From NCBI RefSeq assembly GCF_026020075.1, contig NZ_CP102772.1, positions 3,872,501-3,936,500 of the forward strand: a stretch of 64,000 nt of DNA, in the 5' to 3' direction. Under the pieces are notes generated by a model. That model saw nothing but the letters and a program-made list of their open reading frames with translations, was not told the origin of the DNA and searched no databases. Every line of letters starts with the position of its first letter. The stretch's first letter is position 1. Shown here piece after piece: positions 8,535 through 18,434 of this stretch. Made by a program: the position numbers and the translations under genes. This DNA comes from Bosea sp. NBC_00550 (lineage in GTDB: Bacteria > Pseudomonadota > Alphaproteobacteria > Rhizobiales > Beijerinckiaceae).

Positions 8535-8618
8535 TTCACGTGAAACGGCGGGAAACGGTTGAGCCCGCCCCGATTCATCGTTAAGGCACGCCCCAACAAC
8601 GCTCGTCCGGAGATCCCC

Positions 8619-8861
8619 ATGAAAGCCCGCGTCACCGTCACCCTGAAGAACGGCGTGCTCGATCCGCAGGGCAAGGCGATCGAAGGTGCGCTGAAGTCGC
8701 TCGGCATCGACGGCGTCGATTCGGTTCGCCAGGGCAAGGTCTTCGACATCGAGCTCTCGGGCTCGGACAAGGCCGCCGCCGAGGCCGCGCTCAAGGCAGC
8801 CTGCGACAAGCTCCTCGCCAACACCGTGATCGAGAACTACCGCGTCGAGATCGGAGCCTGA
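8619..8861 (+). CDS. purS: Phosphoribosylformylglycinamidine synthase, PurS subunit
   Basis: The 80-residue protein (MKARVTVTLKNGVLDPQGKA start) is the small subunit of the three-part FGAM synthase (PurS-PurQ-PurL) that makes formylglycinamidine ribonucleotide. PurS dimers bridge PurQ and PurL and help channel ammonia. Length and the GVDSVRQGKVFDIEL segment are typical. It is 3 bp from purQ, so the two are co-translated. PurL, the large subunit, is not in this window. Confidence 0.92.
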   Translation: MKARVTVTLKNGVLDPQGKAIEGALKSLGIDGVDSVRQGKVFDIELSGSDKAAAEAALKAACDKLLANTVIENYRVEIGA

Positions 8862-8864
8862 GCA

Positions 8865-9560
8865 ATGAAGGCCGCCGTCATCACCTTTCCCGGCTCCAAC
8901 CGTGACGGCGACGTCGCCAAGGCGCTGAAGCAGGCTGGCGCCGAAGTCGTCCATGTCTGGCACGGCGATACCGAGCTGCCGGCCGGGATCGACCTCGTCG
9001 TGCTGCCGGGAGGCTTCTCCTATGGCGACTATCTGCGCACCGGCGCCATCGCCGGCCGCGCCCACATCATGGACGCAACCCGCGCCCACGCCGCCCGCGG
9101 CGGCTATGTGCTCGGCATCTGCAACGGCTTCCAGATCGCCTGCGAGGCGGGCCTTCTGCCCGGCATCCTCGTGCGCAACGCGCATTTGAAATTCGTCTGC
9201 AAGCGCCAGCACCTCACGGTCGAGCGCAACGACACGCCCTATACCCGCGCCTATGCCAAGGGGCAGGCTATCGATGTCTGCATCGCACATGGCGAGGGCA
9301 ACTACATCGCCGATGCCGAGACGTTGGCACGCCTTGAGGGCGAGGGCCTCGTCGCCTTCCGCTACGCCGATGCCGACGGCAAGGTCACGGCCGAAGCGAA
9401 CCCGAACGGCTCGCTGAACAACATCGCCGGCATCTATTCACCCGGCTTCAACGTGCTCGGCCTGATGCCGCATCCCGAGAATCTGATCGATTCGCTGGTC
9501 GGCGGCACCGATGGGCGCGGCCTGTTCGAGAGCCTCGTCTCCAGCCGCAAGGCGGCCTGA
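8865..9560 (+). CDS. purQ: Phosphoribosylformylglycinamidine synthase, glutaminase subunit PurQ
   Basis: This 231-residue class I glutamine amidotransferase supplies ammonia to PurL in FGAM synthesis. The triad is visible: nucleophile C86 in LGICNGFQ, with H203 and E205 in MPHPENL near the C-terminus. The FPGSNRDGD start and LPGGFSYGDYLR segment are characteristic. It follows purS by 3 bp. Repeat element R1 begins 6 bp after its stop codon and separates it from the convergent ccm genes. Confidence 0.94.
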   Translation: MKAAVITFPGSNRDGDVAKALKQAGAEVVHVWHGDTELPAGIDLVVLPGGFSYGDYLRTGAIAGRAHIMDATRAHAARGGYVLGICNGFQIACEAGLLPGILVRNAHLKFVCKRQHLTVERNDTPYTRAYAKGQAIDVCIAHGEGNYIADAETLARLEGEGLVAFRYADADGKVTAEANPNGSLNNIAGIYSPGFNVLGLMPHPENLIDSLVGGTDGRGLFESLVSSRKAA

Positions 9561-9565
9561 ACAGC

Positions 9566-9651
9566 GTCATTCTCGGGCTCGCCCCGAGAATTTCTTCCAG
9601 AAGAGACCGCCTCTTTCGGCATGAGATGCTCGGGTCGAGCCCGAGCATGAC
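9566..9651. repeat. Dispersed inverted repeat R1 (type A, GTCATTCTCGGG)
   Basis: The element opens GTCATTCTCGGG and closes CCCGAGCATGAC. It can fold into two hairpins, ATTCTCGGG/CCCGAGAAT and ATGCTCGGG/CCCGAGCAT. It lies between the convergent genes purQ and ccmG, where it could act as a two-way terminator or mRNA end. Related copies are at 25540, 30807, 39218 and 52724. Confidence 0.8.
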
Positions 9652-9658
9652 GCGCTGA

Positions 9659-10252
9659 TCAGCGCGCCTTCAGCGCCCGCGCAAGCAACTTCGCCGCAGC
9701 CGCCTGGTCGAGCGGGCCGACATGCTTGTCGAGGATGCGCCCGTCCGGCCCGATGACGAAGGTTTCGGGCACGCCGTAGACGCCCCATTCGATCGCCGAC
9801 CGCCCGCTGCGATCCACGCCGACGGCCGAGAACGGGTTGCCGAGCGCGCCGAGGAAGCGGCGGGCATTCTCCGCCTCGTCCTTGTAGTTCATCCCGACCA
9901 GCGCGATCTTGCCCTGCTTCACGGCGTCCGTTTCGGCGAGGCCGACGAGCACGGGATGCTCGACCCGGCAGGGCGCGCACCAGCTCGCAAAGACGTTGAC
10001 CAGCGTCGCCCGCCCCTTGGCCAGGTCGGCATTGCCGAAGGCAGGGACCGGCTGCCCGTCGCGCTGCAGGCCTTCCAATGGCGCGAGCGTGATCGCGGGG
10101 GCGACGCGCCCGACCAGCGCGGACGGAATCTTGCTGGCATCGCCCGAGAACAGGCCGATGCCGAAGACGATCGCCAGCGCCCCGAAGATGATCAGCGGCA
10201 CGAGGAAGACGAGCGGCGAACGGCGCGGAGGCAGGGTCTCGATCTGGCTCAT
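9659..10252 (-). CDS. ccmG: Cytochrome c biogenesis thiol:disulfide oxidoreductase CcmG/DsbE
   Basis: The 197-residue protein has an N-terminal membrane anchor at about 13-36 and a periplasmic thioredoxin fold with the active site WCAPC at 91-95. CcmG keeps apocytochrome c or CcmH thiols reduced so that haem can be attached. The GVYGVPETFVIGPDGRI segment with its cis-proline loop is typical of the family. Its start overlaps the ccmD stop (ATGA), the last step of a ccmC-ccmD-ccmG run. ccmE, ccmF and ccmH are not in the window. Confidence 0.93.
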   Translation of the reverse strand: MSQIETLPPRRSPLVFLVPLIIFGALAIVFGIGLFSGDASKIPSALVGRVAPAITLAPLEGLQRDGQPVPAFGNADLAKGRATLVNVFASWCAPCRVEHPVLVGLAETDAVKQGKIALVGMNYKDEAENARRFLGALGNPFSAVGVDRSGRSAIEWGVYGVPETFVIGPDGRILDKHVGPLDQAAAAKLLARALKAR

Positions 10253-10434
10253 GATGCCTCCCGGCCCGAGCGGCGGCCGGCACCGCGCTGCTCCAGCGCG
10301 TCGAGCGCGCGCTTCTGGGCGCGGTGATCGCGCAGGATCGAGAGCGTCAGCCCGGCGAGGATGATCACGGCCGCGCCATAGGATGCGAGGATGAAGCCGG
10401 CATGCGGCCCGAGGCTGTCCGTGAGTGCGGTCAT
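10249..10434 (-). CDS. ccmD: Haem exporter protein CcmD
   Basis: The 61-residue protein (MTALTDSLGPHAGFILASYG start) has a single membrane segment at about 12-34 and a charged, Arg-rich cytoplasmic tail, the standard CcmD build. CcmD stabilises the CcmABC complex and helps release holo-CcmE. It overlaps ccmC upstream and ccmG downstream by 4 bp each (ATGA), which fixes the start at 10434 and indicates translational coupling. Confidence 0.88.
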   Translation of the reverse strand: MTALTDSLGPHAGFILASYGAAVIILAGLTLSILRDHRAQKRALDALEQRGAGRRSGREAS

Positions 10435-11192
10435 GCCGGCACGCCCTGCGAAGCGAGCCGGTCGAGCCGCTCCGCTTCGAGGATCGTCAGCGTCCGCACG
10501 CGCCGGCGCATGATCTCGGCGCGCATCGCGACCATATGCAGCGCCAGCGCGAACAGCGTGAAGCCGACGGCGAGGATCAGCAGCGGCCACAGCATGGAGG
10601 GATGGATCGTCGGCCCGCCCAGGCGCAGCACCGAGGCCGGCTGGTGCAGCGTGTTCCACCAGTCGACCGAGAACTTGATGATCGGCACATTGACGAAGCC
10701 GACCAGCGTCAGGATGGCGACGGCGCGCGCCGCGCGCGACGGCTCGTCCAGTACGCGCCAGAGCGCGATAATGCCGAGATAGACCAGCAGCAGCACGAGG
10801 ACGGAGGTCAGCCGCGCGTCCCATACCCAGTATGTGCCCCACATCGGCTTGCCCCAGAGCGCGCCGGTGATCAGGCAGACCAGCGCGAAGCACGCACCGA
10901 TCGGCGCCGCCGCCTTCTGCGCGACATCCGCCAGGGGGTGGCGCCAGACCAGCGTGCCGAGCGCCGAGAGCGCCATCAGCGAATAGAACATCATCGCCAG
11001 CCAGGCGGCGGGCACATGGATGAACATGATCCGGATCGTCTCGCCCTGCTGGTAATCGGCCGGCGCCACGAACCAGGCGAGATAGAGACCGACGGCGATA
11101 AGCAGCAGCGACGCCCCTGCCACCCAAGGCAGGATCGTTGCGGAAAAGCGCATGAAGCGCGTCGGATTGGCCAGATCGATCAGGCGTTGCAT
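10431..11192 (-). CDS. ccmC: Haem exporter / haem-handling protein CcmC
   Basis: This 253-residue, six-helix membrane protein places haem on the chaperone CcmE. It has the WWD-type motif WGTYWVWDARLTS at 118-130 and the two haem-ligand histidines, H59 (FIHVPAAW) and H183 (NTLHQPAS). The ATG at 11192 (MQRLIDLANPTRF) gives the normal family length. It starts the ccmC-ccmD-ccmG run; ccmB, usually immediately before it, is about 800 bp away across two small genes. Confidence 0.93.
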   Translation of the reverse strand: MQRLIDLANPTRFMRFSATILPWVAGASLLLIAVGLYLAWFVAPADYQQGETIRIMFIHVPAAWLAMMFYSLMALSALGTLVWRHPLADVAQKAAAPIGACFALVCLITGALWGKPMWGTYWVWDARLTSVLVLLLVYLGIIALWRVLDEPSRAARAVAILTLVGFVNVPIIKFSVDWWNTLHQPASVLRLGGPTIHPSMLWPLLILAVGFTLFALALHMVAMRAEIMRRRVRTLTILEAERLDRLASQGVPA

Positions 11193-11308
11193 GGCGTCGC
11201 GGAGCGTCGTTATCGCAGGAAACCGCGTCGAGCGGACGCGGCCCTGATCTAGCAATCGCCTCGGTCCCGCGCAATCGGCCGCATCGGCGCTGCGACAATC
11301 GGGCTGAA

Positions 11309-11548
11309 TCAAGCCTCTTCGTCGGACGAAGCTTCAGCTCCCCGGCGGTCGACAATGCCGAATTCTTGAGAACGGACACCTTCGCCCGCGAGGTCGAAGC
11401 CCTCGGCCGCGAGGCCGCGTCGCAACAACTCACGCACGGCCGCAGCTCTGCTCGGCATGCGCTTTTCGAAGCGCCAGTTTTCCAGCGCTCGCAGCTCTTC
11501 CTGGCTCAGCATCACCTGCAGACGCTCGGCGCGTTCGTCTTCCATCAT
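11309..11548 (-). CDS. Small ribbon-helix-helix-like protein, function unknown
   Basis: The 79-residue protein contains LQVMLSQEELRALENWRF followed by SRAAAVRELLRRGL, a strand-helix-helix pattern like the ribbon-helix-helix DNA-binding fold; the tail is acidic. I cannot assign a target. No toxin gene follows it, so an antitoxin role is not supported. The start may be the first or second of two adjacent ATGs. It lies between ccmB and ccmC on the same strand, with 116 bp before ccmC. Confidence 0.6.
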   Translation of the reverse strand: MMEDERAERLQVMLSQEELRALENWRFEKRMPSRAAAVRELLRRGLAAEGFDLAGEGVRSQEFGIVDRRGAEASSDEEA

Positions 11549-11756
11549 TTTACTGCGACCACGTCGAATGAGTAAGTGATGTTAACAACGCAAACGGCGT
11601 GCATGCAAGCGCTGACGCTTGCGGTGCCCCCGCCTCAGTCGGCGCCGATTCGGCCAGTTTCTAATTTTGCTAAGCCATTGAATATAATGATTTTTCACCA
11701 ATTCTTAACTTGCTTGGCGGACCTGTCTGGGCTAAACCTCGCTCGTTAGGAGAGCG

Positions 11757-11987
11757 ATGATGTTGATCAAACTGTCGGATGATATGCAGCGCGCCGTGGA
11801 GCTGAAGGTGCGCAGCCGTATCGACGAGACACCCGTGCTCGACGTGAACGCCACCGCCGAGGAAATCCGCATGATTTTCGCAGAGCGCAACGTGGCGCGT
11901 GAGGACATAGCGGTCTCCGTCGCTCAGTTCGCAACGCAATGCGGCTTCCCGATCGCGTTCGTGGCGCTGGCGCCGCCCCGCGACTGA
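11757..11987 (+). CDS. Small conserved-looking protein of unknown function
   Basis: The 76-residue protein has no membrane segment. Its start is well supported by TAGGAGAGCG directly before two consecutive ATGs. Unlike its neighbours it runs on the plus strand, against the ccm genes, and ends 2 bp from the ccmB stop codon. The upstream 200 bp (11549-11756) is distinctly AT-rich for this genome and probably carries its promoter. I recognise no family. Confidence 0.6.
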   Translation: MMLIKLSDDMQRAVELKVRSRIDETPVLDVNATAEEIRMIFAERNVAREDIAVSVAQFATQCGFPIAFVALAPPRD

Positions 11988-11989
11988 GC

Positions 11990-12658
11990 CTACTCGCTCG
12001 ATCTCAGCGCCGCAGCCGCGGCGACTGTGCCAATCACGACAGCCGCGAGCGAAATCGCGCACAGGATCAGGAAGGGCGTCAGGAACGGCACCGTGCCGCC
12101 CTGCGCCGCGTTTGCCGCCGAAACCCCGAAGATCAGCACCGGCACGGTCAGCGGCGCCACGAGCACTGGCACGATCAGCCCCCCGCGCCTGAGGCTTGCG
12201 GCGAGCGCGGCCCCGGCGGCGCCGATAAAGCTGAGCGCCGGCGTGCCGACCAGCAAGGTCGCGATCAACGGCAGCACGCCCTCGCCCGGTAACGCCACGA
12301 GCAGGCCAAGCAGCGGCGAGACCAGCGCCAGTGGCAGCCCTGTCGTCAGCCAGTGCGCCAGCCCCTTGGCCAGCACCGCCAGTTCGAGCGGCAGCGCCGA
12401 GGCACGGATCAGGTCGAGCGAACCGTCTTCCTCGTCGCTCTGAAACAGCCGGTCCAGCCCGATCAGCACCGAGAGCAGCGCGCCTAGCCAGAGAATCGCC
12501 GGCCCGATCCGCGACAGCAGATTGAGATCGGGCCCGAGCGCGAAGGGGACGAGCACTACCAGCGTCAGGAAGAAGACGAGCGCCAGCTCGCCCCCGCCGC
12601 CGGCCCGCGACGCCAGCGCAAGATCGCGCCTGAGGATGGCAAGGAAGGCGCGCTTCAT
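11990..12658 (-). CDS. ccmB: Haem exporter protein CcmB (ABC permease)
   Basis: This 222-residue permease with six membrane segments pairs with CcmA in the CcmABCD complex that drives holo-CcmE release. Typical features are the MKRAFLAILRRDLALASR N-terminus, the LFQSDEEDGSLDLI cytoplasmic loop (about 72-85), and the P/G-rich helix around TVPVLIFGVSAANAA. Its start overlaps the ccmA stop by 4 bp. It converges with the small plus-strand gene, 2 bp away. Confidence 0.92.
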   Translation of the reverse strand: MKRAFLAILRRDLALASRAGGGGELALVFFLTLVVLVPFALGPDLNLLSRIGPAILWLGALLSVLIGLDRLFQSDEEDGSLDLIRASALPLELAVLAKGLAHWLTTGLPLALVSPLLGLLVALPGEGVLPLIATLLVGTPALSFIGAAGAALAASLRRGGLIVPVLVAPLTVPVLIFGVSAANAAQGGTVPFLTPFLILCAISLAAVVIGTVAAAAALRSSE

Positions 12659-13296
12659 GCGCCGATCCTGAGTTCACGCGCGCCATCGAGGCCGAGCGGA
12701 CCGTGCGTCGCCGCTAGGATCGCGCCGCCCGCGAGCAGATGATCGCGCATCAACCCGGCAAGCATGGTCTGGGAGGCCGCATCGAGCGCCGACATCGGCT
12801 CGTCGAGCAGCCAGTAGGGCCGGCGCGAGATTAGAAGCCGCGCCAGCGCCACGCGCCGCCTTTGCCCCGCCGACAGGTAACCGACGGGCAATTCGGCCGC
12901 GTGAGCGAGGCCGACCGTCGCCAGCGCCTCCCTGGGCGTCAGGGCATCGTCGCCGAGCACCGCCTGGGCGAATACGAGGTTCTCCTGCGCCGTCAGCGCC
13001 GTCTTGAGCCCGTCGCGATGGCCGACGAGATGCGAGACCTCGGCCAGATCGGGCTCCTCATCGCCACCCTCGAGCCGGATGCTCCCGCCATCGGGCCGCA
13101 GCCGGCCGCACAACATCGCGATCAGGCTGGATTTGCCGGCGCCGTTGCGGCCGGTCAGCGCGATCGCCTCTCCGGGACCGAGATCGAAGCTCAAGCTCTC
13201 GAAGATCAGCCGGCCGCCACGGCGGCAAACGAGATTCTCGGCGCGAAGGCGTGTCGGAGGGAACGAATCTTGCGTCAAGGCAGCTCTGCCGCCCAT
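12655..13296 (-). CDS. ccmA: Cytochrome c maturation ABC ATPase CcmA
   Basis: The 213-residue ATPase has Walker A GRNGAGKS at 49-56, signature LSAGQRRRVALARLL and Walker B YWLLDEP. CcmA energises CcmBC for holo-CcmE release during c-type cytochrome assembly. I use the ATG at 13296 (MGGRAALTQD); longer frames add residues without family character. It is divergent from acnA, and a perfect FNR/FixK-type site at 13478-13491 lies in the shared region, so oxygen-dependent control is plausible. Confidence 0.92.
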   Translation of the reverse strand: MGGRAALTQDSFPPTRLRAENLVCRRGGRLIFESLSFDLGPGEAIALTGRNGAGKSSLIAMLCGRLRPDGGSIRLEGGDEEPDLAEVSHLVGHRDGLKTALTAQENLVFAQAVLGDDALTPREALATVGLAHAAELPVGYLSAGQRRRVALARLLISRRPYWLLDEPMSALDAASQTMLAGLMRDHLLAGGAILAATHGPLGLDGARELRIGA

Positions 13297-13477
13297 GCAT
13301 GCGACCACATTTCGTTCATCTAGCGCGCTTCTTGGAATTGCTCTATAGAACCCGCGGCTACGCCGCACGCCGATCCGGCGCGGGGCTCGGGCACTCCCGA
13401 GGCGGCGCGCGCGTCATGCGCATTAGGCCTTCGAACGGCGCTGTCCGCAAGGGCATGCCGGTCGCGACCGCAACCCC

Positions 13478-13491
13478 TTGATCAGGATCAA
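13478..13491. promoter_or_regulatory. FNR/FixK-type binding palindrome
   Basis: TTGATCAGGATCAA is an exact match to the TTGAT-N4-ATCAA consensus of FNR, FnrL and FixK regulators; with flanks it extends to CTTGATC-AG-GATCAAG. It ends 6 bp before the acnA start codon and includes AGGA, the likely acnA ribosome-binding site. Bound protein would block acnA, or could activate leftward transcription of ccmA-ccmB. Confidence 0.65.
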
Positions 13492-13497
13492 GCCCGA

Positions 13498-16197
<2,700 letters not shown>

Positions 16198-16223
16198 GCA
16201 CGATCACACGGCACTGAAACGGA

Positions 16224-16252
16224 TCATGGCCGGCGCAAGCCGGCCATGACGC
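16224..16252. repeat. Hairpin after acnA, resembling the right half of the type A repeat
   Basis: TCATGGCCGGC at 16224-16234 and GCCGGCCATGA at 16239-16249 form an 11-bp stem closed by a GCAA tetraloop, then C at 16250. There is no T-run, so it is a weak terminator at best. The layout of stem, short loop and CATGAC ending resembles the right-hand hairpin of type A repeats such as R5 at 52724-52813. Confidence 0.5.
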
Positions 16253-16403
16253 ATGGGGCCTTGGCCCCGGTTGTCCTCGCGCCCGCTGCAGTGTAAGGGG
16301 GCGGTCCAGTCATCCACGGCGGAGGCTTGGGGCAGGCGCTGGCGATATAGCCGCGCTCGGATGTCGTCCGCCATCATCGACAAGAGACGGGAGCACCCGC
16401 AGC

Positions 16404-16685
16404 ATGTCCGCCACGTTCGAGACGGTCGCCGGCATCATTTCCGAAACCTGCGATATTCCGCGCGAGAAGATCACGCCGCAGAGCCACGCGATCGACGATC
16501 TCGGCATCGATTCCCTCGCCTTCCTCGACATCGCCTTCGCGATCGACAAGGCTTTCGGCATCAAGCTTCCGCTCGAGCAGTGGACGCAGGAGGTCAACGA
16601 GGGCAAGGCGCCGGCCGAGCAGTATTTCGTGCTCGAGAACCTCTGCAAGCGCATCGACGATCTGGTCGCCGCCAAGAAGGCGTAA
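16404..16685 (+). CDS. acpXL: Acyl carrier protein AcpXL for very-long-chain fatty acid of lipid A
   Basis: The 93-residue acyl carrier protein has its phosphopantetheine serine S37 in [11 protein letters not shown]. It is longer at the C-terminus than housekeeping AcpP and matches AcpXL, which carries the 27-hydroxyoctacosanoate-type chain for rhizobial lipid A. Identity is supported by position: it heads the acpXL-fabZ-fabF-fabF-adh-lpxXL order known from Rhizobium, here with extra genes inserted before the dehydrogenase. Confidence 0.92.
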   Translation: MSATFETVAGIISETCDIPREKITPQSHAIDDLGIDSLAFLDIAFAIDKAFGIKLPLEQWTQEVNEGKAPAEQYFVLENLCKRIDDLVAAKKA

Positions 16686-16816
16686 GGCCGAGGTCGAGGC
16701 TGCCGGACTTGAGCCGGCGCCCCGCTCCCGATAGAGCATAGGGCCGCTGTGCGGATCGTTCCGATCCGTGCCGCGGCCGCGTGCCGTTCTGGCGCGCCCA
16801 GCTGGTCAAGGATCGC

Positions 16817-17281
16817 ATGCGCCTCGAATATTTCGACATGATCGACAGGGTCGTGACCTTCGATCCGTCGCAGAAGCGCATCGTCACGCGCTCCACCGTG
16901 CCCACGCAAAGCCCGGTCTTCGAAGGACACTTCCCGGGCCACCCGCTGGTGCCGGGGGTGCTGCTGACCGAAACCATGGCGCAGGCCTCGGGCTATCTCC
17001 TGCTCGGCCTCAACGGCCTCACGCAGATGCCGTTCCTCATGACCGTCGACAAGGCCCGCTTCCGGACGTTCGTCGAACCGGAGACCGAGCTGGAAGCCAG
17101 CGCCGAACTCGTCATCGAGGGTTCGGGCTATGCGGCGACCAAGGCGAAGCTGACGAGCGGCGGCAAGCCGATCTGCGATGCCGAATTGCGCTTCCGCCTG
17201 ATGCCCTTCCCCGCCGATATGCGCGCGCTCATGCAAAGCCGCATCGACGCCATCGGCCTGACGCCGGAGCCTGCGCGATGA
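16817..17281 (+). CDS. FabZ-like 3-hydroxyacyl-ACP dehydratase of the AcpXL cluster
   Basis: This 154-residue hotdog protein has the FabZ signature FEGHFPGHPLVPGVLLTETMAQ, with H38 and E52 as presumed catalytic residues. It should dehydrate 3-hydroxyacyl-AcpXL during very-long-chain elongation (the fabZXL role). The ATG at 16817 is preceded by AAGGA; in-frame sequence further upstream lacks family character. Its stop overlaps the start of the next ketosynthase gene (ATGA). Confidence 0.88.
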   Translation: MRLEYFDMIDRVVTFDPSQKRIVTRSTVPTQSPVFEGHFPGHPLVPGVLLTETMAQASGYLLLGLNGLTQMPFLMTVDKARFRTFVEPETELEASAELVIEGSGYAATKAKLTSGGKPICDAELRFRLMPFPADMRALMQSRIDAIGLTPEPAR

Positions 17282-18423
17282 CCAGCGCCCTACCCCGCCG
17301 CGATGTGGTCATCACCGGCATCGGCATCGCCTCCAGCCTCGGCGAAGGCGTCGAGGCCCATGCCGCCGCGCTCGCTGCCGGCGGCCCGCCGATCGTCGAG
17401 ACTGAGGCGTTCAAGCCCTATCCGGTCCATTCGCTGAAGGCGCTGGAGCTGGACAAGCAGATCCCGAAGAAATCCGACCAGCGCCAGATGGAGCCCTGGC
17501 AGCGCCTCGGTGTCTATACCGCCGGGCTCGCGCTCGATTCCGCCGGGCTGAAGGACGATCCCGCGGCCAAGAGCGAGCTGCAGGTCATCGTTGCCGCCGG
17601 TGGCGGCGAACGCGACCATGCCGTCGATTCCGCCATCCTGAGCGGCCTGCGCGGTGCCAACGAGCCGGGCGCCTTTCTCAACGAGCGGCTGATGGGCGAT
17701 CTCAGGCCCACGCTCTTCCTGGCCCAACTCTCGAACCTGCTGGCCGGCAACATCGCCATCGTCCATGGCGTCACCGGCGCCTCACGCACCTTCATGGGCG
17801 AGGAACAGGCCGGCGTCGACGCGATCCGCACCGCCCATGCCCGCATCGCGTCGGGCCAGTCGGACGTGATGCTCGTTGGCGGCGCCTACAACGCCGAGCG
17901 CCGCGACATGCTGCTGCTCTTAGAGCTAGGCGGCTATCTGCGCCATGGCAGCTTCGCCCCCGTCTTCGAGCGGGGCGACGCACCGGGCCTGATCACCGGC
18001 AGCGCCGGCGCCTTTCTCGTGCTTGAAGCAGCCGAGCGCGCCGCGGCGCGCGGCGCCAAGGCCTATGCCAGGCTGAGTCATGCTGGCGCCGCCCGCAGCC
18101 GTCGCGCAGCGGGCACGGTCGAATCCGCTTTGACGAAACTCGTCGGCGGGTTCGGCACCATTGGCCCCGATAGCCTTGCCATCTCCGCCGCCACCGGCTG
18201 CGCGGACATCACGGGCGAAGAGGCCGCAGCGCTCGCCAAGGCGGCTCCCTCCGCCAGGCGCATCGCCGCCGGCGACCTCGTCGGCCATGGCATCGAGGCG
18301 GCCTTCCCCGTCTCGGTCGCGCTGGCGGCAATCGCCCTGTCAGCCGGACAGGCGAAGGAAGCCGTGGTGACCGGGGCCGGTCACTGGCGCGGCGAAGGCG
18401 CCGCGCGCCTGGTTCAAGCGTAG
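17278..18423 (+). CDS. Ketosynthase-like protein lacking the catalytic cysteine (fabF2XL position)
   Basis: The 381-residue protein has a thiolase-fold KAS II build (VVITGIGIASSLGEG start). Aligned by eye to the next gene, the active-site Cys is replaced by S169 (VTGASRTFMGEE) and the first active-site His region reads ATGCADITGEE, without histidine; only the second His position survives as H337 (DLVGHGIEA). It should therefore not condense acyl chains alone. The situation resembles the chain-length-factor partner of type II polyketide synthases, suggesting a heterodimer with the downstream FabF; that is inference. It occupies the place of fabF2XL in Rhizobium. Confidence 0.8.
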   Translation: MTSALPRRDVVITGIGIASSLGEGVEAHAAALAAGGPPIVETEAFKPYPVHSLKALELDKQIPKKSDQRQMEPWQRLGVYTAGLALDSAGLKDDPAAKSELQVIVAAGGGERDHAVDSAILSGLRGANEPGAFLNERLMGDLRPTLFLAQLSNLLAGNIAIVHGVTGASRTFMGEEQAGVDAIRTAHARIASGQSDVMLVGGAYNAERRDMLLLLELGGYLRHGSFAPVFERGDAPGLITGSAGAFLVLEAAERAAARGAKAYARLSHAGAARSRRAAGTVESALTKLVGGFGTIGPDSLAISAATGCADITGEEAAALAKAAPSARRIAAGDLVGHGIEAAFPVSVALAAIALSAGQAKEAVVTGAGHWRGEGAARLVQA

Positions 18424-18434
18424 AGGTCGAAGCC

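Noticed and set aside
11309..11987. The two small genes between ccmB and ccmC as a toxin-antitoxin pair
   Set aside because: They are on opposite strands, 208 bp apart, and neither resembles a known toxin.
16224..16250. Intrinsic terminator call for the hairpin after acnA
   Set aside because: The stem is strong but no T-run follows; it is listed as a repeat-like hairpin.
16768..17280. N-terminal extension of the degenerate ketosynthase
   Set aside because: It is the wrong frame of the FabZ-like gene; the ATGA overlap at 17278 gives the natural start.
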